A DNA stretch of 64,000 nt from Perognathus longimembris pacificus (GCF_023159225.1 NC_063188.1:29695626-29759625), one strand, 5' to 3'. Positions 23,607 through 34,223 are shown, counted from the first letter of the stretch. Notes: generated by a model not told the origin, from the letters alone. A program made the numbers and translations.

Positions 23607-23812
23607 TTTTTTTTTTTTTTTTGGCCAGTCCTGGGGCTCGAACTTAAGGGCCTGAGCGCAGTCCCCTGGCTTCTTTTTGCCCAAGGCTAGCACTCTACCA
23701 CTTGAGCCACAGTGCCACTTCTAGTCTTTTCTGTTTATGTGGTGCTGAGGAATTGAACCCAGGACTTCGTATATGCCGGGCAAGCATTTTACTGCTAAGC
23801 CAATTCCCAGAT
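23607..23812 (-). mobile_element. IDL-Geo SINE, antisense (first of a tandem pair)
   Basis: T run, GGCCAGTCCTGGGGCTCGAA, reversed Geo and IDL monomers, ending CCAATTCCCAG. Directly followed by another copy in the same orientation. Confidence 0.9.
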
Positions 23813-23819
23813 TTTAAGC

Positions 23820-24043
23820 CTTTTTTTGTTTTTTTGTTTTTTGTTTTTTTTAGTCAGTCCCGGGGCTTGGACTCAGGGCCTGAGCACTGTCTCTGGCTTC
23901 TTTTTGCTCAAGGCTAGCACTCTGCCACTTGAGCCACAGCGCCACTTCTGGCCATTTTCTGTATATGTAGTGCTGGGGAATTGAACCCAGGGTCTCATGT
24001 ATATGAGGCTAGCACTCTTGCCACTAGGCCATATCCCCAGCCC
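23820..24043 (-). mobile_element. IDL-Geo SINE, antisense (second of a tandem pair)
   Basis: A T/G-rich tail of about 30 nt, AGTCAGTCCCGGGGCTTGGA, ending CCATATCCCCAGCCC. TTAAGCC flanks it on both sides (about 23814-23820 and 24044-24050). Confidence 0.9.
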
Positions 24044-24776
24044 TTAAGCCATTTTTTTGAAGCTGTAATGTTTCATAATATTTTTTTCAGCCAGTTGTAG
24101 TTATAACCCATTCCATCAAGGTAAGGGCAGGAAGTGACACCACAACAACCCTGAAGCCTCTAGTGGTTTCTAAGTTGCCTAGTAGAGGTAGCTGCATGCT
24201 AAACCTCATTTAACATCAGAAGAACCAAGCCCTCAATGTACTCCTGGGCAAGAGCTGTAAGTACTAAAAGCTAAAAACAACTCAGATCAGAAGACCTACC
24301 TCATATGGCATCCACTTGTTAACTAGCATGCTCCTTTGAAATCAAAGTTCTTTCAGAACACAAACTCTGATATTTTAAGCCTCCTTCACTCTTTTGTATT
24401 ACTATTAAAATTATACTGATGTGGTATTCTCTCAATGGAAAGGAGAATTAAATAAAACAGAAATGATTTAATTTTTTGATAGAAAAAGTTAAAAAAATGG
24501 TTGGAGCAGCAAAATATGCAAAACATGAGTATATACATAGATATGTGTGTGTACACATATAGAGGGAGATAGCTATGCATCTACAGGTTTTGATTACACT
24601 ATTAGTTTTGTGAGTATAGAGAATATGCACTAGAATAATGGCAGAATCTCCATCAGATGGGGCCAATCAGGCAATTTCCTGGAAAAGATGAACTTTGAGC
24701 AAGATTAGGAAAGTGACTGAAATTTTGTGGCATTGAAGAATAAAGTATTCTTTCTGTGAAGTAGTAAAGAACCTGA
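24044..24776. other. Unique DNA, no feature recognised
   Basis: No gene or dispersed repeat recognised. A short TATGTGTGTGTACAC tract lies near 24540-24560. Confidence 0.45.
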
Positions 24777-24995
24777 GGGCTGGGAACATGGCCTAGTGGT
24801 AAAGTGCTTGCCTCATATACATGAAGCCCTGGGTGAGATTCCTCAGCTCTACGTATATAGAAGAAGCCAGAAGTGATGCTGTGGCTCAAGTGGTAGAGTG
24901 CTAGCCTTGAGCAAAAACAAGCCAGAGACAGTGCTCAGGACCTGAGTTTAAGCCCCAGGACGGGCAAAAAACAAAACAAACAAACAAATAAACAA
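24777..24995 (+). mobile_element. IDL-Geo SINE, sense
   Basis: GGGCTGGGAACATGGCCTAG left monomer, GATGCTGTGGCTCAAGTGGT right monomer, (AAAC)n-type tail. Confidence 0.9.
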
Positions 24996-25144
24996 AAAAC
25001 AAGAAGCTGAGTAGTGTATAGTAACAAAAAGGGAAGTTATTTAGTTGTAACAAATGGTCTATAACAAACTAAGTCAGCTGGCACTTGGTATAAGTAAGAG
25101 AGACAGTCACTATGAGTTCTTGAACAGTAAGCCAAAAGATTTAC

Positions 25145-25330
25145 ATTCTCCAATCATACAATCAACATTTAATTGCATATCTAGTACATACTAGGACTCA
25201 CCTCAGGTAGGCCACTTTGATGAATTTTAAACATTGTCTCAGCCCTCATAACAATTCTCAATGAAGTTTTAATATTCTACCCTACTTTATTCATAAGGAA
25301 ACAGCTTCAGTGGGAATAAATATCACAACC
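25145..25330 (+). mobile_element. MIR remnant
   Basis: TCAACATTTAATTGCATATC, CTCAGCCCTCATAACAATTC and TATTCATAAGGAAACAGCTT follow the MIR core-to-3' order. Ancient tRNA-derived SINE. Confidence 0.6.
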
Positions 25331-25347
25331 TTAAACTGTTGTTGTTG

Positions 25348-25547
25348 TTTTGTTTTTTGCCAGTCGCTGGGCTTGGACTCAGGGCCTGAGCACTGTCCCT
25401 GGCTTCTTTTTGCTCTAGGCTAGCACTCTACCACTTGAGCCACAGTGCCACTTTCAGCTTTTTCTGTGTATGTGGTGCTGAGGAATCGACCCCAGGGCTT
25501 CATGCATGCTAGGCAAGCACTCGGCTGCTAAACCACATTCGCTGCCC
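25348..25547 (-). mobile_element. IDL-Geo SINE, antisense
   Basis: TTTTTTGCCAGTCGCTGGGC to CACATTCGCTGCCC. Flanks AACCTTAAACT and AACATTAAACT are a decayed target duplication. Confidence 0.9.
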
Positions 25548-26430
25548 AACATTAAACTATTATAACTAGTAGAACATAGAGACTCAGGTCCAAGACTTCT
25601 ATCCACATACATTAAAGGACATGCATTAAAAACTTAACCTGTTTCCATTCTCCAGATGTGCTGAACAGTGAGAATGGCACACACAAATAAATATATTCTT
25701 TTCCTAACTGCCATTGGTTTCCTTCAAACTGGTAAAGAAAGTCCAGAGCCTGATGAGTTTTTATTTGCTTAATCTATTTATTCAATTTAGTTAAGACATG
25801 AATTACTATGCCAAGAATATGTCTTCTTTTTGCATATCTAGCAAGAAGCATGTCAAACTCAGGTACCCCTTTTTTATTTTTTTCTTTATGGTCAAAGTGA
25901 AGTACAGAAGGGTTACCATTTCATACTTAAAAGGCAGTGAGTACATTTCTTATCCAACTTATTACCTTCTACCCCGTTTTCCCCCCACCTCCCCCCTTCC
26001 CATCTCACTCTCCCCCACATGAGTTGTACAGTTGGTTTACACCATATAGTTTTATAAGTATTGCTGTTCCACTTGTTTGTCTTTTTGTCCTTTCTCTTTT
26101 AATTTTGGTATTCCCTTTCCCTTCCCTAGTTCCAATACACATATATACAATATAAGTGAAGTGAGCCAGACCCAAAGAAACATGGACTCTATGGTTTCCC
26201 TCATTGGGAGTAATTAGTACACATCTAGGATAGTCCTAGCAGAAGATCACAATAGCTCAGTAGCTATGCCCATATGAACACAGAAGATGATGCTAAGTGA
26301 AATAAATTTCTTTATGGAAACAAGTTTTATATCATTGTTGTTATTTTCAACATGCCATGTGAAACCATGCTCCCCCCCACACCTTTTTTCTTTTTTCCTA
26401 TTTCTTTCCTGTGGTTTTACCCCTTATATC

Positions 26431-27051
26431 TGTAATATGGAGGTCAGATCTGGCCAGCGCCCTCATTGGCTGTTGAGGGGTGTCAGATTGACTCCATCTC
26501 AGATTAAAGAGAGCAGAAGCTGACTCCATCTTCACTAAGATCTCCCCCGCACTATCCAGGGAAGTTCCCCTTCGCTGTGATAAGATTGTGTAAACTGCTG
26601 GACCACCTGAGGTGTGGAAGATTCAAGGAACGTTCAAGGTTAAACCTGTGCCCTCCCATGCGTAAGCATATCCACCTGCATCATGTGAGCCCTGCCAAAC
26701 CCATGCACCAATTATAACTAGAATGACAGGTTGGTTCAAACAGATAATATGAGACAGACTGTAACTCCATTGGCCACCTACGTGTGACCTAGCATGCTCT
26801 GTAAGTGTTGTTACCCCATTGGCCACCTGCGTGTGGCAGGTTTGACTATGTGATGTTTGCCTTTATATCAGGCCTGAAAAGCTGCACATGGTCGCAGTTT
26901 CTCGCAGTTTCAGCTCCTGAGTCTGGGCTGCGATCGCTTTTTACTTCCCCAGTAAATCCATCCTTTTATCATCTTTTTGCTGGAGACTGAGTGGTGGACT
27001 CTTGGAAGAACCAGGAATCCCCTCCCTTGTGGAGGGGTTGACTCCAGTACA
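26431..27051 (+). mobile_element. Solo LTR of an endogenous retrovirus, sense
   Basis: 621 bp beginning TGTAAT and ending GTACA, bordered by the perfect 5-bp duplication ATATC (26426-26430, 27052-27056). The U3-like part carries two direct repeats of CCATTGGCCACCTRCGTGTG (26767 and 26816). A TTTATATCA promoter box is at 26862 and an AGTAAA polyadenylation-type signal at 26951-26956. A 4-5-bp duplication is more typical of class I or III than class II. No internal sequence remains. Confidence 0.85.
26767..26956 (+). promoter_or_regulatory. LTR enhancer repeats, TATA-like box and poly(A)-type signal
   Basis: Two 20-nt repeats 49 bp apart, each with an inverted CCAAT motif (ATTGG), precede TTTATATCA. 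AGTAAA follows about 85 bp further on. Spacing fits a U3/R promoter; activity is inference. Confidence 0.6.
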
Positions 27052-27499
27052 ATATCATGTACCCCTTTTGCAGTTTTATGAAAAAATGTCACATTGAATT
27101 ATTCAATTTGTTTCTCAAAAGTGGTTGTAGACTCAAATAAAAGAAAACTTGCTCTTAAATCATATAGAGTTATTTCCACTGCAATAGTGAGACACATAGA
27201 CCAGAAATATAAGAAAGTATCGAAGGTGGATGACCACCATTGAAAACACAGACATGTTGAGTATCTGCAATGAACCAAGGAGAAAGCCGAGACTTTTAGT
27301 TTAATTTGTTTGTTTCTTACTACATAAATGACTGGAATGTCATATTTTAAAAAAATAAATAAAGGGGAAAACAGTTGGAAAATTGTTATTCCTAGAATCT
27401 CAAGTTCTTGACCTATTCTGCTCACTTATTTGAAATGACATGTAAATTATCACCACTATTTAGTAACCTGAATTCCTTTTGGTGTTTTAATAGTCAACT

Positions 27500-27690
27500 C
27501 TCCTTCTCCAGAGAGATTGATCCAAAGTAAACATGAGCTTTGACCCTGGGCCTCAGCTGCCCTATTTGTCAAATAAGATATCAAGAGTCTTGGAGATAAC
27601 TAGTCCAACTCCTTAAGAGGCTTAGGACAACTGCTAAAGTCCCTTCCAATGCCAAAGTTTTCTAATCTGTGGAATGTTGATGTGATTGTA
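27500..27690 (+). mobile_element. MIR remnant
   Basis: TGGGCCTCAGCTGCCCTATT with following TCCCTTCCAATGCCAAAGTT and TCTAATCTGTGGAATG resembles the 3' half of MIR. Decayed. Confidence 0.45.
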
Positions 27691-27975
27691 TTACGTTCTC
27701 TGTCTGTGTTCATTCTTCTGGCTAATATATAACAATCTCTGTCCTTTTTTTCACTAAAAATGTAACTTAGCAGAAAATCCCATGGAAAGCAATGTGAAAT
27801 GTCTTTCTCTATAAAACAATACTCCTACTTGATGTAACGCTGAGCCCCAGCAAAGTGAGCCAAAAATGAGAATATCTTTAATTAATGTCTATTCTTAAAG
27901 CCAATCTAAGAGGGAAATTCCTATATTCTCATAGATGATCTTGAGAAGCTGATGAAGTATTTCCTTTCTCATGAC

Positions 27976-28195
27976 TAACTAAACATTACCTGTTTTAAAA
28001 ATCCTACTCTATTCATGTTGCACTCTGAATTAACTAAACATTACCTGTTTTAAAAATCCTACTCTATTCATGTTGCACTCTGAATTAACTAAACATTACC
28101 TGTTTTAAAAATCCTACTCTATTCATGTTGCACTCTGAATTAACTAAACATTACCTGTTTTAAAAATCCTACTCTATTCATGTTGCACTCTGAAT
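27976..28195. repeat. Perfect tandem repeat, four copies of 55 bp
   Basis: Units at 27976-28030, 28031-28085, 28086-28140 and 28141-28195, each beginning TAACTAAACATTACCTG and ending GTTGCACTCTGAAT. I see no difference between copies. Units are directly contiguous with no spacer, so this is a minisatellite. Identity implies very recent expansion, or an assembly effect. Confidence 0.95.
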
Positions 28196-29510
28196 TGTTA
28201 GCTCTTTATACCCAGTTTTAGAAGCTAATTGAGACTGTTATTCACTATAAGCCTTTGGTGACCTGGGAAACTCAAAGCTCTTACAATGAAACTTGAAAAC
28301 CTTTCCCTGTCTTGGAAGGGACTGATCAAGTTCATTTTCATTCTTGTCGACATATAGCTTCTCCAAAGCATTTTTAGCATGCAGAGCATCACCCAAACTG
28401 ATTAACAGTCATTTCAATTCTAGCACTTACAGAACAAATGTAAGTCATTCATTTTCCAAGGTCTGGCTACTTTAGAGAATTGGATTATCAACGCATTGTG
28501 GTCTTTGCCCGGTCTCCATCTTTCTCAGCTAAAATTGGACCTGAATCTCTAATTTTCAAAAATTAGACACAAATTTACATATATTATAAATTCTACAGGA
28601 TATTTACATAAAATCTGCATTACTATAGATCTGTATGTTCATGTTCTGTATATAAAGGAAACATATAGCCATATAAGTTATTTATACTACTGTCTATAAT
28701 CCTATATAGATTATTATAGAACAAATCACTCAAACATAAAATGCATGATTTTTCTTCGAAGGTATTAGTGGACCTTTGATCATTTCATACTTCTTTTTCT
28801 TCCTACTTGCATTATTAAAATTTTTAGGGCATGGCATTTCATAATAGTATTGATTTCAATAATAATTCTGATAAAGTATCCAAATTTGGATCAGAGTACC
28901 CAGTTTGTAGAATCATTATTCTCCATAACAGAAGCACAAGAGAAACACAGAACATCTATGCAATCTAGTCCACAAACATACAGTTATGTTTAAATTGTCT
29001 TAATATTTAAAAAGTCAAAAAGGAACACTTTTTGAAAATGTAAATTTCTACTTTCTCTTAAATAGTCAAAAGGTTTGATAACAACACGTCCACATTCTGG
29101 TATGACTACAATCAATAGGAACTAAGTAGCTGCTAGGATGGTTTTTCTTCAGTACACAGCAGCTAAACAGACCATTTTAGACATTTATTTCATACTTCTT
29201 CATCTGAATTTGGACCACTTATTTATCCAACTTTTTTCATATTACAGAGTTGAAGGAACTTGGAAATGATTTTCTCTAAGTTGTTCTAGAGAAGAAAAGG
29301 TTGAGCAGATCTTAGTCTTGGCCCTCGAAAAAGACTGTCTCAGAGAGAAATGCATATATTCATAATAAACTACAGAATATGATTATTTCTATAATAGAAA
29401 TATTTGTGGAATGAAGAGGATGTTGCAAGAAGAAATCATATCTTCTTGGGAACAAGGAAGGCTTCAGGAAAAAATTATTTTACAAAGTAGAACATACCAT
29501 CAGAGACCAG
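28196..29510. other. Unique DNA, possibly constrained in part
   Basis: No repeat or gene recognised. 28200-28560 has mixed composition and no visible repeat debris, unlike most of the window. Confidence 0.4.
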
Positions 29511-29670
29511 TTTGTCAAGTTTCTGAGCATGAACTTTAGCTTTGACACATATCAGCTTTGAGGCTGATACTGAGTAGTTTAACCTCTCAGTGACTCAATT
29601 TTTAAATCTGTGAAATGAAGATAAGAGAATTTCTGTATAAGATTATCATGGGGATCAAAGATAAAGATGG
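29510..29670 (+). mobile_element. MIR remnant
   Basis: TTGAGGCTGATACTGAGTAG, AACCTCTCAGTGACTCAATT, TTTAAATCTGTGAAATGAAG and TTATCATGGGGATCAAAG follow the 'loss of points, stay in balance' MIR order. Confidence 0.65.
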
Positions 29671-30777
29671 GGACACTGTTCAATGTTAAACAAATTACAA
29701 AATATTTTTATGAGAACTATTTGCATTTATGAATAAGAAAGAAAGAATTTTTCCCACCCTGTTCAATGAACAGGAGATATGGTATGGTTAGGGAAAAGCA
29801 AAACAAGGTTGAATTTTAAACAAAAGTGACAGCTATGTGAGCAGCACACTCTCCAGGTTTTGTGTAACACAGCAGCTAGAATGTTCCCCGTTGACACATT
29901 AACCAGAAACAACAAGCTGCTTCAGACAATGGAATCATATGATCTCAGGGAAGACCTCATCTGTCTCCTGCCACTTCCACACCCTTCAATCTGCTCCTTC
30001 CTAGGACTACCTGAGCCATTGGTGTTCTGCAGAAAAGGAGGACACTGGTCAAAATCAGTGTCCTTCTTAAAGCCAAAGCACTTAGGGTTTATGGTGAGGG
30101 TCAAGAACACTCTCTTAGAAATGTAAATGTTATTCCATCCCAGATGACAGAGCACCTCTTATCCTGCTATGTCCATGCTTAGGAGTCCCTCACCATTCCC
30201 TTGCACACACAAGCTGGTGCCACCAACAGCCTGGGGACAACTCCCCACACATGGAAGCAATGGCACTCTCAGGATCTGAGATGGAGAATCTGTAAATATT
30301 GGAGAGGACTGCAAATTCTGGATGATTTCATTTGCACAACTAGCTCTGGTTTACAGACATGTCATCCAGAGATTCCTCTCAAGAGAGATTTCAAGAACAC
30401 ACACACACACACACAAACTTATTTGCTTCTCACAAACACATATACCCAAAGACATAAATGGGAACAAACTTGGTGCTTCCTGTGAAACAGATCAAAGCAA
30501 TTAATTGGAAGCTAAATGTACTTTGATAATAGGAAATAACCTTCTCTTAACAAACTGCATAATAGTAAATCCCATACAAGTCTACCCTATGAAGGTACAT
30601 CAGGCAAAGCAAATTTTATGTTGAATTAGATGCATCCTAAATAATGACCTAAATTTTCACAGTATTTGTTTGAAATGATATACTTTTCTACTTGAATTCA
30701 CATTTTTTCCACATGCTTTGCCATACATACTGGTTGATCATTGTTACTAAGTACATTCTTCAAAATTGTCAAATTGT
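29671..30777. other. Unique DNA with a short (AC)n tract
   Basis: A CA-dinucleotide run of about 18 nt lies at about 30397-30415. The 88-94-codon frames at 29860 and 30201 show no domain. Confidence 0.45.
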
Positions 30778-30972
30778 GGGCTGGAAATGTGGCTTAGTGG
30801 TAGAGTGATTGTCTAGCATGCATGAAGCCATGGGTTCTATTCCTGAGCACCACATATATAAAAGCCAGAAGTTGCACTGCAGTTCAAGTGGCAGGGTACT
30901 AGCCTTGAGAAAAAGAAGCTCAGGGACAGTGCCCAGGCCCTATGTTCAAGCCCCTGGACTGGCAAATAAAAA
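30778..30972 (+). mobile_element. IDL-Geo SINE, sense
   Basis: GGGCTGGAAATGTGGCTTAG to GGACTGGCAAATAAAAAA, with the target duplication GTCAAATTGT on both sides (30768-30777, 30975-30984). Confidence 0.9.
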
Positions 30973-31715
30973 AGGTCAAATTGTTCATTTCAGTCAATTC
31001 CACTATTTGTACATCAATTCTGGTCAAGTAATTATACAGCATTCCCTATGTATAGACATAAAAATAGTATCAGTTGTGTTAAAGATGTAGATGTAGTTTG
31101 GTAGTATTATTTATCTAAGGTGAATGAGGTCTTTGATTCTATTCCCAGCACTGGAAAAATGTAAATTAAAATATTAGTTATTAAACAAGTGTTTAATAAC
31201 CACTTTACTGACTTTTCACTAGTTCTGAATATCAACTGTTAAATTAAAATAAACACAGGTGACCAGTTTTTGCTAGACATCTGCTTTAAGCCTACACAGA
31301 ACAAACTAAAAATCAAAATGAAATTACCCATGTTTAAGTTAAAACTAAAAGTGATTGGAGTAAGGAATTTGATGAAAGAAATGAAAATGAATTGTGTATT
31401 TACTACTTATATATATAACAGCAATGGTTTTGTTGGTTGGCATGGTGGCAGACTTCTTGACAGAGTCAAAAGCCAACAGGAGTTAGGTGTTTTGGAACTT
31501 ACAATTTCCATCAGATCATTCAGTGTGTCATCTCCATTCCAACCAGTAAGGAAAAGAAATAGTAAAGTGGTTCCTTCCATGTGGAAGAGGTAGCCTAGCA
31601 AAGAAAGCATAACATGTAGATAGCCCATATCATTTTGTCTTTGTCTTCCATTGTGTAGAATGACATAACATGGTTACACTTGTGATATAATAATCTTAGA
31701 AACTGTTTTCTTCTT
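30973..31715. other. Unique DNA, no gene recognised
   Basis: A weak ID-like B-box trace (TTGATTCTATTCCCAGCACT) occurs at about 31133-31152. The frames at 31270-31593 and its complement are mutual shadows. Confidence 0.4.
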
Positions 31716-31719
31716 TTTG

Positions 31720-31835
31720 ATTTCTGTTTTGAGTCAGAAACTTATTATATAACCCAGGATGGCCTTGAATTCATCTTATTACCTCAATCAACCAAGTACT
31801 CAAATTATAGGCATGTCCCATTTCATATTGTAGAA
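31720..31835 (-). mobile_element. B1-like SINE, antisense
   Basis: TTTTGAGTCAGAAACTTATT, ACCCAGGATGGCCTTGAATT and TACTCAAATTATAGGCATG reproduce antisense B1 order. Confidence 0.65.
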
Positions 31836-32024
31836 TCTACTTTTTCTTAGACTCAAATTTCATTGCTCTTACAAAATTAATTCCTGACCATCTAAATAGG
31901 CCGTCTAAATGGGGAAAAAATGAGCAGTGAGCTGCTTCTGCCCAAAGTTCCTCTTTCCATGTTGTTTATGCTACTCAAAGATATATTACCAAACAGTAAA
32001 CAGTATAATAAAGAAAAGCACTAG

Positions 32025-32287
32025 CTGTTTGCTTCTGGCTCACACCTTTAATTCTAACTACTCAGGAGTCTGTGATCTGAAAAATTGTTGGTCAAAGCTT
32101 GCCTGGACAGGAAAGTCCATGAGACTCTTATTTCAATTAGCCTCCAAAAACCTAGAAGTGAAGCTGTGGTTCAAGTGGTAAACAATTATCCCTGAGCAAA
32201 AAAGCTCAAAGAAAGCACCACCTAGCTCCTGAGTTCAAGCCCCAGGACCAGCACCAAAATAAAAACACAAAAAAAAGAAAAGAAAGA
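32025..32287 (+). mobile_element. B1-Geo composite SINE, sense, with A-rich tail
   Basis: B1-like left monomer (TGGCTCACACCTTTAATTCT, GGTCAAAGCTTGCCTGG, GACAGGAAAGTCCATGAGAC), then Geo right monomer (GAAGCTGTGGTTCAAGTGGT, GAGTTCAAGCCCCAGGACC) and an AAAAGAAAAGAAAGA tail. The solo LTR landed in this tail. Confidence 0.8.
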
Positions 32288-32842
32288 TGTTGGGGGCTTG
32301 GGACTCCCTTCCCCCTATCTCCCAGGGGGATGCCTGAATCCCAAACTATGAAAGAACACTCGGCTTTATCCCTCCCAAACAAAGCATGTTCTTATGGACT
32401 ATGCTAAGCTGAGGAGAAAGTTGCTGAAACCTCCCTCCCCGGTCCCCTCACGTGTCAGGAATGGCAGCGGAGAGAGACAAGGGGGAGACGATTCTATGGT
32501 CCATCAGTCTCACCCGTCCAGAGGGAGGGCAGAAGAATTTATTACAGTGACAAAGGTGGGAAGGAGAGGGACTTGGGGTGACTAGCTGTTGGCTGAGCTG
32601 GGCTGCCCATCAGGTGATGTCATGAAACTTCCTTTATGGGTGGGGACCACAATCCCCCAAAGGCCGGGCCTCCACCATTAGACACATGGCCCAGCCGAGA
32701 GGTGGGGACCGCTTGCTTCTCTTCCGGTTGAGGCGGGAAGGTGGGAGGGGCTCCCTCCCACACTGCCCCAGGGCTAGGGGAAGGGCAGCGTCTTGGGAGT
32801 TCTGTCACCCTTACCCCTTAAGGCCAAACTAAATCCCCAACA
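32288..32842 (-). mobile_element. Solo LTR, class II-like, antisense
   Basis: 555 bp beginning TGTTGGGG and ending CCCCAACA, a perfect 8-bp terminal inverted repeat. Bordered by the 6-bp duplication GAAAGA (32282-32287, 32843-32848), although the purine-repeat context weakens that. On the minus strand AATAAA is near 32534-32539. The minus-strand order of blocks (GGAAGAGAA, CCATGTGT, AGGAAGT, TGACATCA) parallels the LTR at 16357, so the two belong to one family. Its CRE has become TGACATCA. Confidence 0.87.
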
Positions 32843-32945
32843 GAAAGAAAGAAAGACAGGAAGGAAGGGAGGGAGGGAGGGAGGAAGGAAGGAAGGAAGG
32901 AAGGAAGGAAGGAAGGAAGGAAGGAAGGAAGGAAGGAAGGAAGGA
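32843..32945. repeat. (GGAA)n / (GAAA)n microsatellite
   Basis: About 100 nt of GAAA, GGGA and mainly GGAA units, probably expanded from the A-rich tail of the B1-Geo SINE beyond the LTR. Confidence 0.95.
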
Positions 32946-33029
32946 AAACCACAATGGAATATGAGAATGTAAGATCGGGAAATATGACCAACTTGAGGAA
33001 GTCATAAGTGCCAGTGTTCTTGTTTCATC

Positions 33030-33135
33030 TTTTGAGAGAGACTTATAGCACAAGATTGTCTCAAACTCACAATTTTCCTCCCTCAGCCTCTCAAGTGCTA
33101 GAATTACAGGCATGTGCCTCCATATCTAGTTCATA
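33030..33135 (-). mobile_element. B1-like SINE, antisense
   Basis: TTGTCTCAAACTCACAATTT, CCTCCCTCAGCCTCTCAAGT, GCTAGAATTACAGGCATGTG: antisense B1 order. Confidence 0.7.
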
Positions 33136-33155
33136 AATGCCTTTCTTGGTTTTTG

Positions 33156-33355
33156 TTTTATTTTTTCCAGTCCTAGGGCTTGAACTCAGGGCCTGAGCAC
33201 TGTCCCTGGCTCCTTTTTACTCAAGGCTAGCACTCTACCAATTGAGCCACAGCACCACTTTTGGCTTTTTCTGTTTATGTGGTGCTGATGCATCAAACCC
33301 AGGGCTTCGTGCATGCAAGGCAAGGACTCTACCACTAAGCCATATTCCCAGCCCC
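33156..33355 (-). mobile_element. IDL-Geo SINE, antisense
   Basis: CCAGTCCTAGGGCTTGAACT to CATATTCCCAGCCCC. Target duplication CATAAATGC-TTTCT at about 33132 and 33355. Confidence 0.9.
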
Positions 33356-34024
33356 ATAAATGCTTTTCTGAAAGAAAAATAAGCTAAGATCTGAATGATG
33401 AACAAAAGTTAGTGGAGAAAATGGAATAATAAAGTTCATTGTGAAGCTAGAAGATACCATATGCGGATGCCCTTTGGCAAGAAATTGCTTAGAGGAAGAC
33501 GAGTGTAATTTAGATTCCAAACAAGGAAGGAAAGCACACATTGAGAGGAGAATGAAGGAAATGAATATGAATCAGATCATTCAAAGCTTTATAGATCATA
33601 GGATTTAAAATTGTCTCAAGATTGGTAGCAAGGAGAATTCCATGTTCACATATGTATTTTAAAATGTCAGCACTGGAAAATAAACTGAAATGGATCAAAG
33701 GCAGATATGGGAAATTGACTCAAAAAGTTTTGAAGTGGCCTGAGATACAGTACATTGTACTAGACTAATGGTGTCATAGCCAAAGAGAAATAAAATCCAG
33801 GAGAAATCTAAGTGTGAGGTGATGGATCATATCTGGCTATGAAGAAGAAAGAAGTATGAGATATGATTTAGGCTACCCTATCAATTTAAAGTAGTGACTA
33901 CAATAGAGAACATTATACAGGAAAACCAATATATGGGAAGGTAAATTATAATTCTGTTTTTTAGTATCATGAGTTTGAGGTGTTTTTAGGAGGGAGCTAT
34001 AACATGTAGGTAATTAACTCTAAT
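33356..34024. other. Unique DNA, no feature recognised
   Basis: No gene or repeat recognised. Confidence 0.45.
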
Positions 34025-34223
34025 TTTTTTTTTGCCAGTCTTTGGGCTTGAACTCAGGGCCTAGGCACTGTCCCTGAGCTTCTTTTTACTCAAGGCTAGC
34101 ACTCTACCACTTGAGCCACAGCACCACTTCTGGCTTTTTCTGTGTATGTGGCACTGAGGAACCGAATCCAGGGCTTCATGCATGCTAGGCAAGCTCTCTG
34201 CCACTAAGCCACCTTCCCAGCCC
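34025..34223 (-). mobile_element. IDL-Geo SINE, antisense
   Basis: TTTTTGCCAGTCTTTGGGCT to CACCTTCCCAGCCC, with the target duplication AGGTAATTAACTCTAA at 34009-34024 and 34224-34239. Confidence 0.93.

Larger units (their letters stand above)
25874..27058 (-). mobile_element. Twin-primed L1, minus strand, split by a solo LTR
   Basis: 25874-26150 is reversed L1 3'UTR (equivalent to about 4268-4530 here), with the poly(T) side at the left. 26151-26430 is L1 3'UTR in the opposite, sense, orientation (ending near the equivalent of 4255) and is cut at 26431 by an LTR. Read on the minus strand this is an inverted 5' segment joined to a normal 3' segment with about 12 bp lost, the signature of twin priming. 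GTACCCCTTTT occurs at 25863-25873 and 27059-27069, a fitting target duplication ending in TTTT. Confidence 0.8.

Noticed and set aside
23328..23693. 121-codon minus-strand frame
   Set aside because: It runs through a B1-Geo SINE, unique DNA and the T run of an IDL-Geo SINE. A read-through of unrelated repeats.
27976..28195. CRISPR-like array
   Set aside because: The 55-bp units are contiguous, with no unique spacers, in a mammalian genome. It is a minisatellite.
32829..33113. Pro/Ser-repeat protein on the minus strand
   Set aside because: The repeat is the (GGAA)n microsatellite read in reverse.
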